Below, piece after piece: positions 1 through 6,820 of a stretch of DNA of 11,720 nucleotides. The notes below the pieces were generated by a model. The model made no database searches and was not told the origin of the DNA. It worked only from the letters and a program-made list of their open reading frames with translations. Source of the DNA: Desulfobacteraceae bacterium (GTDB lineage Bacteria; Desulfobacterota; Desulfobacteria; Desulfobacterales; ETH-SRB1); contig DAOWEW010000174.1 of the NCBI GenBank assembly GCA_030638305.1, positions 1 to 11,720 of the forward strand. The letters are read 5' to 3'. Made by a program: the position numbers and the translations under genes. How positions within the stretch are numbered: the stretch's first letter is position 1; every line of letters begins with the position of its first letter.

Positions 1-378
1 ATTGCCTGCCCGCTCACCCAGTCCATTGATAATACACTCTATCTGCCCTGCACCTGCATCAATAGCCGTTTCTATAACTTCCGCTAGATATTTTAAATCA
101 GTCCGCCCCGCATCTCTAACCGCTTCCCAAGCGGCTTTGATATTATTTCCCTTTGCCCTGGCCAGTGCCGCAACCGTGACACCCACTTCACCGGACACCC
201 GTTTCACAGCTTCAAATTGATGCGGTGAAGAAATAGGAAAGCCTGCCTCTATCACATCCACACCCAGTTTTTCCAATTGCCGGGCGATTTCAACCTTCTC
301 ATATACGGAAAGCGAAGCACCGGGAGATTGCTCTCCATCCCGGAGTGTGGTATCAAATATTGTAATTCTATTTTTCAT
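1..378 (-). CDS. leuA: 2-isopropylmalate synthase, N-terminal part, with two internal in-frame deletions (cut by window edge)
   Basis: LeuA condenses acetyl-CoA with 2-ketoisovalerate, the first committed step of leucine synthesis. The start at 376-378 is preceded by an AAAGGAT ribosome binding site and opens with the family signature [14 protein letters not shown] (residues 8-21), including metal ligand Asp14. The frame is open to the window edge and reaches the conserved NGLGERAGN block (residues 118-126). In E. coli LeuA that Asn is near residue 238, so about 110-120 residues are missing. Two junctions are visible: AAWEAV to DAGRTD (residues 82-94), and AGA to GQIEC (residues 108-115). The second loss removes the region that carries the HxH metal ligands, so the product should be inactive. 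It is the last visible gene of the ilv-leu operon. The identity is certain; whether the deletions are biological or an assembly error is open. Confidence 0.9.
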   Translation of the reverse strand, partial: MKNRITIFDTTLRDGEQSPGASLSVYEKVEIARQLEKLGVDVIEAGFPISSPHQFEAVKRVSGEVGVTVAALARAKGNNIKAAWEAVRDAGRTDLKYLAEVIETAIDAGAGQIECIINGLGERAGN

Positions 379-442
379 TTTATTTATCCTTTGTTTGAAG
401 GTTTGGACCTCTGAAAGTTGGAAAGAATTCTTTTCCCCGTAC

Positions 443-484
443 TCTTTCACTTTTCGACTTTCATCTTTCACCTTTCGACCTTCG
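443..484. repeat. 21-bp tandem direct repeat, two copies, between leuB and leuA
   Basis: Two adjacent 21-bp units (443-463 and 464-484) begin TCTTTCAC and differ at three positions (9, 17 and 21). They lie in a pyrimidine-rich stretch in the leuB-leuA gap and abut the leuB stop region at 496. The rest of the 379-495 gap holds only the leuA ribosome binding site. The function is unknown. It resembles intergenic CTTTCGAC-type repeats, but I cannot test its copy number. Confidence 0.6.
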
Positions 485-495
485 CCTTTTGCCTA

Positions 496-1452
496 TTATA
501 GCTCCGCTATAATTCTGTCTGTCATTTCATCAGTATTTACCAGCGTTTTTCCCTCTGACCAGATATCCTTTGTGCGATATCCTTTACGCAAAGTTTCTTC
601 TATGGCATTTTCAATGGCTTTACCTTCTTCGGGCATATTAAAGGAATGGGTAAACATCATGGCAAGCGAAGCAATCATAGCTATAGGATTCGCAATTCCC
701 TGACTGGCAATATCCGAAATGATATCACCAAACATATTTGAAGTTACCATCACATCAAACTGCAAAGGATCACGTACAATCTGCATGGCGCAATTATCTA
801 CATATATATTTTGTAATTCTACATCGGGATAATCTTTGGCCACATCTGCTACCACATCCCGCCAAAATTGAGAGACTTCCAACACATTCGCTTTATCCAC
901 AGAAACCAAAATTTTCTTCCGCATCCGAGCGGCTTCAAAAGCTTTTCTCGCAATACGTTCTACTTCATATCGCTCATAGATCATGGTACTCCAACCTTTA
1001 TTTTCATCAAAACCCCGGGGTTCACCAAAGTATATGCCTCCGGTTAATTCTCTGAATACAATAAAATCAGTTCCCTTAAGAACCTCATTTTTTAATGAAG
1101 ATGCATCCAGAAAATCATCATAAACTTTGGCGGGACGAATATTAGCAAATAGCTCCAATTCCTTACGAATTCTCAGCAATCCGGCTTCAGGTTTGAGCTG
1201 ATGTTCCAGTGATTCCCATTTGTACCCACCGACAGCACCCAATAAAACGGCTTTTGATTTTTTACAAGCCGCAACTGTCGCATCCGTTAAAGGTGTTCCG
1301 AATGCATCAATGGCAGAACCGCCTATTTTTTCCTCTGTCGTTTCAATAGAAATCCCAGCTTTTTTAGCCACTGTATTCATTACTTTTAACGAAGCATCCA
1401 TCACTTCCGGGCCGATTCCATCTCCCGGCAAAAGTACTACCCGATGCGTCAT
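496..1452 (-). CDS. leuB: 3-isopropylmalate dehydrogenase with an internal in-frame deletion
   Basis: LeuB oxidises 3-isopropylmalate with NAD in leucine synthesis. The product is 318 residues; the family is usually about 350-370. Visible motifs are [11 protein letters not shown] (7-17), LLGAVGG (70-76), the substrate arginines in [20 protein letters not shown] with Arg134, SVDKANVLE (Lys187), VDN (Asp219), and FGDIISD with the metal aspartates 243 and 247. The sequence then jumps from SDIAS (246-250) directly to QGIANP. The normally intervening block of about 35-38 residues is absent. It includes the GSLGMLPSA region and the (L/F)EP(I/V)HGSAPDIAG NAD-binding loop. The C-terminal part resumes normally. 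The start overlaps the ilvC stop by 4 bp (ATGA) and has a strong GAGGTGG site, so it is translationally coupled to ilvC. Without the NAD loop the enzyme is probably inactive. Confidence 0.93.
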   Translation of the reverse strand: MTHRVVLLPGDGIGPEVMDASLKVMNTVAKKAGISIETTEEKIGGSAIDAFGTPLTDATVAACKKSKAVLLGAVGGYKWESLEHQLKPEAGLLRIRKELELFANIRPAKVYDDFLDASSLKNEVLKGTDFIVFRELTGGIYFGEPRGFDENKGWSTMIYERYEVERIARKAFEAARMRKKILVSVDKANVLEVSQFWRDVVADVAKDYPDVELQNIYVDNCAMQIVRDPLQFDVMVTSNMFGDIISDIASQGIANPIAMIASLAMMFTHSFNMPEEGKAIENAIEETLRKGYRTKDIWSEGKTLVNTDEMTDRIIAEL

Positions 1453-2462
1453 ACATCCACCTCTTTATGTTTAGGTTTCAGAACCCAGCTCATCATTTTT
1501 CTCAATTTTGAACCTGTTTTTTCAATGGGATGTTCTGCAGTATCTGTGCGCATTTTATTTAGATTTGGCTGGCCATCGTCGCATTCTTTGATAAATTCTT
1601 TGGCAAATGATCCATCCTGAATTTCTTTCAATACTACTTTCATCGCCTTTTTGCTTTCGCCGGTAATAATACGCGGCCCACGAGTCAATCCGCCATATTC
1701 AGCTGTATCACTCACAGAATGATTCATCCGTTTTAATCCCCCTTCATAATACAGATCTACAATCAATTTTAATTCATGCATCACTTCAAAATAGGCTAAT
1801 TCTTCCGGATAACCGCCTTCTACAAGCGTTTCAAATCCGGCTTTAATCAATTCTGCAGAGCCGCCACACAAAACAGCCTGCTCGCCAAAGAGATCCGTTT
1901 CCGTTTCATTTTTAAAATTTGTTTCAATTACACCTGCTTTGGTTCCACCAATTCCTTTTGCCCATCCAAGAGCCAGATCCAATGTATTACCACTATAATC
2001 TTGATGAATAGCAATCAAACAGGGAACACCATTTCCTTCTGTATAGGTTCGTCGAACCAGATGCCCCGGACTTTTTGGCGCAATCATCATCACATTGATA
2101 TTTTCAGGAGGGACAATCGTTCCATAATGAATATTAAATCCATGGGCAAAAACCAAGGTGTTTCCTTCTTTAAGATGGGAAGCAATCTGACTGTCATAAA
2201 CAGATTTTTGTGTCTGATCCGGTACCAAAACCATAATTGTATCGGCCCATTCTGAAGCAGATGCGACATCCATAACCTGTAAACCGGCATCTTTAGCCTT
2301 TTTTACTGATGTAGATTCCGGTCTCAAACCCACCCGGACATCCATGCCGCTTTCTTGCAAATTAAGTGCATGAGCATGTCCCTGTGAACCAAATCCCAGT
2401 ACCGCAATTTTTTTCTCTTTTAAGGCATCATAAGACGCATCAGAATCATAATAAACTTTCAT
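1449..2462 (-). CDS. ilvC: Ketol-acid reductoisomerase (class I, NADPH)
   Basis: IlvC performs the Mg-dependent alkyl migration and NADPH reduction of acetolactate and acetohydroxybutyrate in Val/Ile/Leu synthesis. At 337 residues it is the normal short class I length. The Rossmann motif is [13 protein letters not shown] (23-35), and the beta2-alphaB loop GLRPESTS (45-52) with serines fits NADPH preference. Catalytic His107 is in [10 protein letters not shown]. The metal residues are Asp190 and Glu194 in [10 protein letters not shown], and Glu226 and Glu230 in YFEVMHE. Ser251 lies in the SDTAEYG block. The protein appears complete and undamaged, unlike the neighbouring leuB. A GGAG site lies 7 nt before the ATG. 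An 81-bp gap separates it from ilvH upstream. Confidence 0.98.
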   Translation of the reverse strand: MKVYYDSDASYDALKEKKIAVLGFGSQGHAHALNLQESGMDVRVGLRPESTSVKKAKDAGLQVMDVASASEWADTIMVLVPDQTQKSVYDSQIASHLKEGNTLVFAHGFNIHYGTIVPPENINVMMIAPKSPGHLVRRTYTEGNGVPCLIAIHQDYSGNTLDLALGWAKGIGGTKAGVIETNFKNETETDLFGEQAVLCGGSAELIKAGFETLVEGGYPEELAYFEVMHELKLIVDLYYEGGLKRMNHSVSDTAEYGGLTRGPRIITGESKKAMKVVLKEIQDGSFAKEFIKECDDGQPNLNKMRTDTAEHPIEKTGSKLRKMMSWVLKPKHKEVDV

Positions 2463-2522
2463 TTTTTCTCCAAATATTTATATTTTTATTTTATCATTCA
2501 TTGTTTTATTCATATTGTAATT

Positions 2523-2544
2523 GAGACCTTGCATGCAATGTCCC
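2523..2544. repeat. Imperfect 22-bp palindrome at the ilvH-ilvC junction
   Basis: The arms 2523-2533 and 2534-2544 are complementary at 9 of 11 positions around the perfect core TTGCATGCAA. The right arm runs into the ilvH stop codon (2544-2546). It sits in an AT-rich 81-bp gap between ilvH and ilvC. It could be a REP-like element, an mRNA stabiliser or a weak processing site. No U-run follows, so it is not a convincing terminator. Confidence 0.4.
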
Positions 2545-3065
2545 TACACACTCAAATTATCAAAATCTTCTTTGAGCTGAGAGATTTGTTCTCCTCGCTG
2601 CAGAGCAACTGTTCCACTTCTGGCCATTTCTACAATGCCATGAGGCATCAGAACATTGACGACTGCATTGATCTTTGCCGGCGGTCCTGTTAATTCTATC
2701 ATTATACTTTTATTATTGATATCCACAATATCCCCTCTGAAAATATCACAAATATTTTTAATAACATCCAAGGTGTGTTTTTGATAAGTCACTTTGATGA
2801 GAGCCATTTCTCGATTTACAGAATCTGTTCCTGTCAAATCCCTGACTTTAACCGTATCCACCAAGCGATTTAATTGCTTTACAATCTGATCCACAATGCG
2901 GTCGTCTCCCACGGTCACAATTGTCATTCTGGCAAGATTTTTAATTTCTGTTTCGCCAATGGTAATACTTTTAAGACGAAAACCTTTAGCAGAAAACATG
3001 GTGGCTACCCGATCAAAGGCACCAAATTTATTTTCAACAATGATAGATATTGTATATTTTTTCAT
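2544..3065 (-). CDS. ilvH: Acetolactate synthase small (regulatory) subunit
   Basis: This is the regulatory partner of IlvB. It binds the catalytic subunit and confers valine feedback control. At 173 residues it is close to the usual 160-175. The N-terminal ACT domain covers about residues 3-80, beginning TISIIVENKFGAFDRVA and including ARMTIVTVGDD. The linker region has ALIKV near 89-93, and the C-terminal domain ends with the conserved GIVEMARSGTVALQRG near 143-158. The family commonly has ENxPGVL(A/S)R at the effector loop. Here it reads ENKFGAFDR, so Pro is replaced by Phe, which might alter valine sensing (inference). It starts 13 bp after ilvB with an AAAGGA site. The symbol ilvN is equally used for this family. 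Confidence 0.96.
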   Translation of the reverse strand: MKKYTISIIVENKFGAFDRVATMFSAKGFRLKSITIGETEIKNLARMTIVTVGDDRIVDQIVKQLNRLVDTVKVRDLTGTDSVNREMALIKVTYQKHTLDVIKNICDIFRGDIVDINNKSIMIELTGPPAKINAVVNVLMPHGIVEMARSGTVALQRGEQISQLKEDFDNLSV

Positions 3066-3078
3066 GAATAATTCCTTT

Positions 3079-4770
3079 CTATTTCTTTTCCCGCATTAAC
3101 ATATCGGAAATGGATGCGCCTGCAGGTACCATGGGATAAACCATATCTTCTTTCACAACCCTGAATTCTCCTAAAACCGGCCCGTCATTAATTGCCATCA
3201 TTTTATCAATAATATCATTTACTTCATCAGGATTATCTGTAGAAAATGCCGGAATACCAATAGCTTCAGCAATCTTTACAAAATCAGGATTACTGTCGCG
3301 TAAATCTGTAAACGAATATTTTTTATCATGAAAAAGTTCCTGCCACTGCCGAACCATGCCTAGAAAACTGTTATTCAAAATAATTATTTTTACAGGTAAT
3401 TTGTAATGATAGACCGTTATTAATTCCTGAAGATTCATTTGGAATCCGCCATCACCGGTAAAACATAAAATTGGTAAATCTTCTCGGCCAAAAGCAGCTC
3501 CAATTGCAGCCGGTAATCCAAAACCCATCGTTCCCAGACCGCCACTGGATAAAAGAGTGCGTGGATGAGCAAACTGATAATGCTGAGCAGTCCACATCTG
3601 ATGCTGTCCCACATCTGTCACCACTACGGCATCACCTTTTGTTTTCTCAGAAAATTTTTCGATGACGTATTCAGAACGTAACTGATCATCATCCCTGATA
3701 AAATCAAGAGGACAAGCCTGGCGCCATTGATTTATTTCTTCATGCCAATCATTACGATTTGTATTTTCCTTCACATGATCCAGCATATCTGCCATAATAT
3801 TTTTCACATCTCCGACAATGGGCAAATCAATCAAAACATTTTTATCAATGGCAGAAGGATCAATATCGACATGAATTTTATAGGCATCTGCCGCGAAAGT
3901 GTCCACATTGCCAGTGACACGATCATCAAAACGAGCTCCCAAAGCTACAAGTAAATCACAACGATTTACTGCCTGATTTGCCCAGTACATACCATGCATT
4001 CCCAGCATACCGAGGGATAAAGGATCCGTTTCCGGGATTGCGCCTAAACCCTGGAGAGTTGTTGTTACCGGAATATTTGCTTTTTTTGCCAGGGCCCGCA
4101 ATTCTTCTGCCGCATCACTCATAATAACACCCCCACCTACATAAAGCAGAGGACGTTTGGCTTCATTAATCATTTTAGCCGCTTTTTTTATCTGATGAAT
4201 ATGCCCTTCACGGGTAGGTTTGTAACCGCGAATATCAATAATTTCATTTTCATTCGGGTCATACATCGTTTCCGATGCCAACATATCTTTCGGCAAATCT
4301 ACAAGTACAGGCCCCGGACGTCCTGTACTTGCAATATAAAATGCTTTGCGAATAATCCGGGCCAAATCTTCCACATTTCTCACCAGAAAACTATGTTTGG
4401 TTATGGGACGGGTAATGCCAACAATATCAGCTTCCTGAAAAGCATCATTTCCAATAAGATGTGTTGGAACCTGACCGGTAAATATAACCATCGGGATCGA
4501 ATCCATATAGGCAGATGCTATCCCGGTAACAGTATTGGTTGCTCCAGGCCCGGAAGTTACGAGAACAACTCCCACACGATTGCCGGCTCTTGCATAACCG
4601 TCAGCAGCATGTACTGCGCCTTGCTCATGGCGCACAAGAATATGCTTTATGTCTGTTTTTGCAAGTTCATCATAGATATCTATGACAGCGCCCCCCGGAA
4701 ATCCAAAAATAGTGTCTACAGCTTCTTCCTTTAGGATTTTCATAAGAATTTGTGCACCTGTAAGTTTCAT
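3079..4770 (-). CDS. ilvB: Acetolactate synthase large (catalytic) subunit
   Basis: This ThDP- and FAD-dependent enzyme makes 2-acetolactate (Val/Leu branch) or 2-aceto-2-hydroxybutyrate (Ile branch) from pyruvate. The 563 residues match the family length. The N-terminal ThDP domain has FGFPGGAVIDIYDEL and catalytic Glu49 in RHEQGAVHAADGYARA. The central FAD-binding domain runs through about residues 190-340 (YVGGGV, LGARFDDRVTG). The C-terminal ThDP-binding motif GDG (439-441) is followed by NN (466-467) at the standard spacing, then SFLGMVRQWQELF. No lesion is visible. An AAAGGATC ribosome binding site lies 6 nt before the start. It is the second gene of the operon, 34 bp after ilvD, and is followed by its small subunit. 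Confidence 0.98.
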   Translation of the reverse strand: MKLTGAQILMKILKEEAVDTIFGFPGGAVIDIYDELAKTDIKHILVRHEQGAVHAADGYARAGNRVGVVLVTSGPGATNTVTGIASAYMDSIPMVIFTGQVPTHLIGNDAFQEADIVGITRPITKHSFLVRNVEDLARIIRKAFYIASTGRPGPVLVDLPKDMLASETMYDPNENEIIDIRGYKPTREGHIHQIKKAAKMINEAKRPLLYVGGGVIMSDAAEELRALAKKANIPVTTTLQGLGAIPETDPLSLGMLGMHGMYWANQAVNRCDLLVALGARFDDRVTGNVDTFAADAYKIHVDIDPSAIDKNVLIDLPIVGDVKNIMADMLDHVKENTNRNDWHEEINQWRQACPLDFIRDDDQLRSEYVIEKFSEKTKGDAVVVTDVGQHQMWTAQHYQFAHPRTLLSSGGLGTMGFGLPAAIGAAFGREDLPILCFTGDGGFQMNLQELITVYHYKLPVKIIILNNSFLGMVRQWQELFHDKKYSFTDLRDSNPDFVKIAEAIGIPAFSTDNPDEVNDIIDKMMAINDGPVLGEFRVVKEDMVYPMVPAGASISDMLMREKK

Positions 4771-4804
4771 GATAGATCCTTTCTTTCAAATTGCGGGTTA
4801 CAGA

Positions 4805-6475
4805 TTAAGTTATAATTGCTCCCATGCTTGCCGATGAAACCATGCGAGCATATCTGGCCATATAGCCATGAGTTATTTTCGGTTCCGGAGGAGACCATTT
4901 TGACAATCTTTTTTTTATTTCCTCGTCAGAGACTTTGAGCATTATGTTTTTTCCGGGAATATCTATTGAAATCAGATCTCCTTCCTGAATAATTGCAATG
5001 GGTCCGCCTTGTGCAGCTTCTGGCGAAATATGTCCTATTGCCGCACCTTTTGTGCCCCCGGAAAAACGGCCGTCTGTAAGAAGTGCGACATGAGCGTCAA
5101 GTTTCATACCAACAATTGCCGAGGTCGGAGTCAGCATTTCGCGCATCCCGGGGCCACCCATCGGCCCCTCATGACGGATTACAATAACATCTCCTTTTTT
5201 TATCTGGCCCCCCATTATTGCTTTGCTTGCATCTTCTTCTGTCTCAAATACTCTGGCAGGGCCTTCATGGCATAACATTTCATCAAGAACCGCTGATTGT
5301 TTTACAACACATCCGTCCGGAGCAAGGTTGCCGAACAATACGGCAAGTCCTCCTTCGGAGTGATATGGATTATCAATTGAACGAATTATATCATTGTCCA
5401 ATATTTTTTTATCTCTGATGTTTTCGCCTATTGTATTACCTGTTACCGTAATACATTCATCATTAATAAGACCGGCTTTGGAAAGCTCCTTCATAACCGC
5501 ACTTATTCCACCCGCACGGTTTAAATCTTCCACATGATGTTTACCTCCGGGGCTTAAGGAGCAGAGATGGGGCGTCACCTTACTTGTCTCGTTTATTTGA
5601 TTGAGATCTATATCTACTTTTGCTTCTTTTGCCAAAGCTGTAAGATGCAGAACAGTATTTGTTGAACAACCCAGCGCCATATCCACTGTAAGCGCATTTT
5701 TAAATGCCCTGGCTGTCATGATTTTTCCTGGTGTAATATTTTTTTCGAGAAGATTCATGATCTGCATTCCAGCTTCCTTGGCAAGACGGATTCGAGCGGC
5801 CATAACCGCAGGTATTGTTCCATTGCCGGGCAAACCCATCCCTATAGCTTCTGTCAGGCAGTTCATAGAGTTGGCAGTAAACATGCCGGCACATGATCCG
5901 CAAGTAGGGCAGGCCGTATCTTCGATTGAAGAAAGCTGTTCTTCAGTCATTTTTCCCGAAAGCACCGCACCAACAGATTCAAAGACAGTGACAAGATCTA
6001 TTTTTTCAGAATCGACTTGTCCATGATGCTCTCCGGCAAGCATTGGCCCTCCGCTGATTACAATGGTTGGGATGTCGAGACGTGCGGCAGCCATAAGCAT
6101 TCCCGGAACAATTTTGTCACAGTTTGTAACCATTATCATTGCATCAAATGCATGAGCAACAGCCATAACCTCTATAGAGTCGGCAATCAGTTCCCTGCTT
6201 CCGAGGGAGTATTTCATGCCTGTATGATTCATGGCGATGCCGTCGCAAACACCAATAGTTCCGAATTCAATTGGAGTGCCGCCTGCCATGTAAACTCCGG
6301 CCTTTACAGCTTCAGTAATTTTATCAAGATTTACATGGCCGGGAATAATAGCGTTCGCTGAATTGGCAACACCTATAAGAGGTTTTTTAATTTCAGCATC
6401 CGTATATCCCATTGCCTTAAAAAGACTGCGGTGCGGGGCTCTTTCGATACCTTTTTTTACATTATCACTTTTCAT
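4805..6475 (-). CDS. ilvD: Dihydroxy-acid dehydratase
   Basis: IlvD is an Fe-S dehydratase that converts 2,3-dihydroxyisovalerate and 2,3-dihydroxy-3-methylvalerate to the 2-keto acids for Val/Leu and Ile. At 556 residues it is full length. The cluster and substrate motifs are visible: [13 protein letters not shown] (75-87), [12 protein letters not shown] with Cys119, Asp120 and Lys121, and [20 protein letters not shown] with Cys189, Cys192 and Cys195. The C-terminal [10 protein letters not shown] and GHISPEA blocks are also present. It is the first structural gene after the attenuator: a GGAGA site (6483-6487) lies directly downstream of the terminator U-run, so read-through of that terminator should control the whole operon. 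Confidence 0.98.
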   Translation of the reverse strand: MKSDNVKKGIERAPHRSLFKAMGYTDAEIKKPLIGVANSANAIIPGHVNLDKITEAVKAGVYMAGGTPIEFGTIGVCDGIAMNHTGMKYSLGSRELIADSIEVMAVAHAFDAMIMVTNCDKIVPGMLMAAARLDIPTIVISGGPMLAGEHHGQVDSEKIDLVTVFESVGAVLSGKMTEEQLSSIEDTACPTCGSCAGMFTANSMNCLTEAIGMGLPGNGTIPAVMAARIRLAKEAGMQIMNLLEKNITPGKIMTARAFKNALTVDMALGCSTNTVLHLTALAKEAKVDIDLNQINETSKVTPHLCSLSPGGKHHVEDLNRAGGISAVMKELSKAGLINDECITVTGNTIGENIRDKKILDNDIIRSIDNPYHSEGGLAVLFGNLAPDGCVVKQSAVLDEMLCHEGPARVFETEEDASKAIMGGQIKKGDVIVIRHEGPMGGPGMREMLTPTSAIVGMKLDAHVALLTDGRFSGGTKGAAIGHISPEAAQGGPIAIIQEGDLISIDIPGKNIMLKVSDEEIKKRLSKWSPPEPKITHGYMARYARMVSSASMGAIIT

Positions 6476-6489
6476 TTGTAAATCTCCAT

Positions 6490-6526
6490 AAAAAAACCGT
6501 TATTAGCTTTTTATGGCTGATAACGG
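6490..6526 (-). terminator. Intrinsic terminator of the ilv attenuator
   Basis: On the minus strand, arm 6516-6526 (CCGTTATCAGC) pairs with arm 6497-6507 (GCTAATAACGG). The stem has 10 pairs, one C-A mismatch and an 8-nt loop. It is followed at once by seven T residues (6490-6496). It lies between the leader ORF and the ilvD ribosome binding site, where an attenuator terminator should be. The plus-strand copy is also T-rich after the stem, so it may work in both directions. Confidence 0.8.
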
Positions 6527-6563
6527 ATTTTTTATTTTATCCTGATTAAAGCAACTATCAGCC
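6515..6563 (-). promoter_or_regulatory. Predicted antiterminator pairing of the ilv leader RNA
   Basis: The RNA segment GGCUGAUA (6556-6563), which spans the leader stop codon, is perfectly complementary over 8 nt to UAUCAGCC (6515-6522) in the 5' arm of the terminator. The two pairings are mutually exclusive. A ribosome stalled at Ile/Leu/Val codons would leave 6556-6563 free to form the antiterminator. A ribosome that reaches the stop codon would cover it and allow termination. This is inferred from sequence complementarity only. Confidence 0.55.
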
Positions 6564-6647
6564 CATTGTCTCGTGACAGAATAATACTCCTGCCACGAGG
6601 ATGCTAATTAGACCAATAACGGTTAGTTCGATTAGTATTTTCATCAT
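6558..6647 (-). CDS. Putative ilv operon leader peptide (29 aa)
   Basis: A short ORF begins with two Met codons (6645-6647, 6642-6644), preceded by an AGGTAG-type site, and ends at a TGA (6558-6560). Of its 29 codons, 13 encode Ile (5), Leu (5) or Val (3), including Ile-Leu-Ile at 4-6, Val-Ile at 10-11 and Ile-Leu-Val at 16-18. It starts about 24 nt after a predicted promoter start site and ends just before an antiterminator/terminator pair leading into ilvD. The expected role is to sense charged branched-chain tRNAs by ribosome stalling. The peptide is hydrophobic, so a small membrane protein is the main alternative. The RNA context favours the leader reading. Confidence 0.65.
   Translation of the reverse strand: MMKILIELTVIGLISILVAGVLFCHETMG
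6570..6599 (-). promoter_or_regulatory. Hairpin inside the leader-peptide ORF
   Basis: Arms 6590-6599 (CTCGTGGCAG on the minus strand) and 6570-6579 (CTGTCACGAG) form a 10-bp stem with one G-U pair and a 10-nt loop. It covers roughly leader codons 17-26. In attenuators such an early hairpin can act as a pause structure that synchronises RNA polymerase with the leading ribosome. That role is inferred here. Confidence 0.5.
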
Positions 6648-6677
6648 ATTAACTACCTGAATTTAATTTAGGAATAA

Positions 6678-6706
6678 TTGGTAACAATCTATATAATAAA
6701 TGTCAA
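6678..6706 (-). promoter_or_regulatory. Predicted sigma70 promoter of the ilv-leu operon
   Basis: On the minus strand a perfect -35 box TTGACA (6701-6706) is followed after 17 bp by TACCAA (6678-6683). The -10 hexamer is weak, but it is preceded by TGT in the extended -10 position. The implied start near 6671 leaves a leader of about 24 nt before the leader ATG. The rest of the gap, 6707-6820, is AT-rich, and I see no gene or clear terminator there. Confidence 0.55.
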
Positions 6707-6820
6707 GCGATTTGTAAGCTTTATTCAAATCTAAAAATTTTTGCCATAAAAACAAAAAAGCTGTTCTTTGAAAAAAATGAGGATATGCAGGGCAATCGCA
6801 TGAAATTAACGTTGCGGGAA

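Noticed and set aside
2..220. Plus-strand ORF of 72 codons
   Set aside because: It lies opposite leuA, whose minus-strand frame carries conserved LeuA motifs. It has no recognisable domain.
496..1452. leuB as a natural short isoform using another dehydrogenase fold
   Set aside because: All other LeuB motifs are present in order, and only the GSAPDIAG region with its preceding block is absent, so an internal deletion is simpler.
4195..4734. Plus-strand ORF of 179 codons
   Set aside because: It is antisense to the N-terminal half of ilvB. The composition is that of a shadow frame with no domain.
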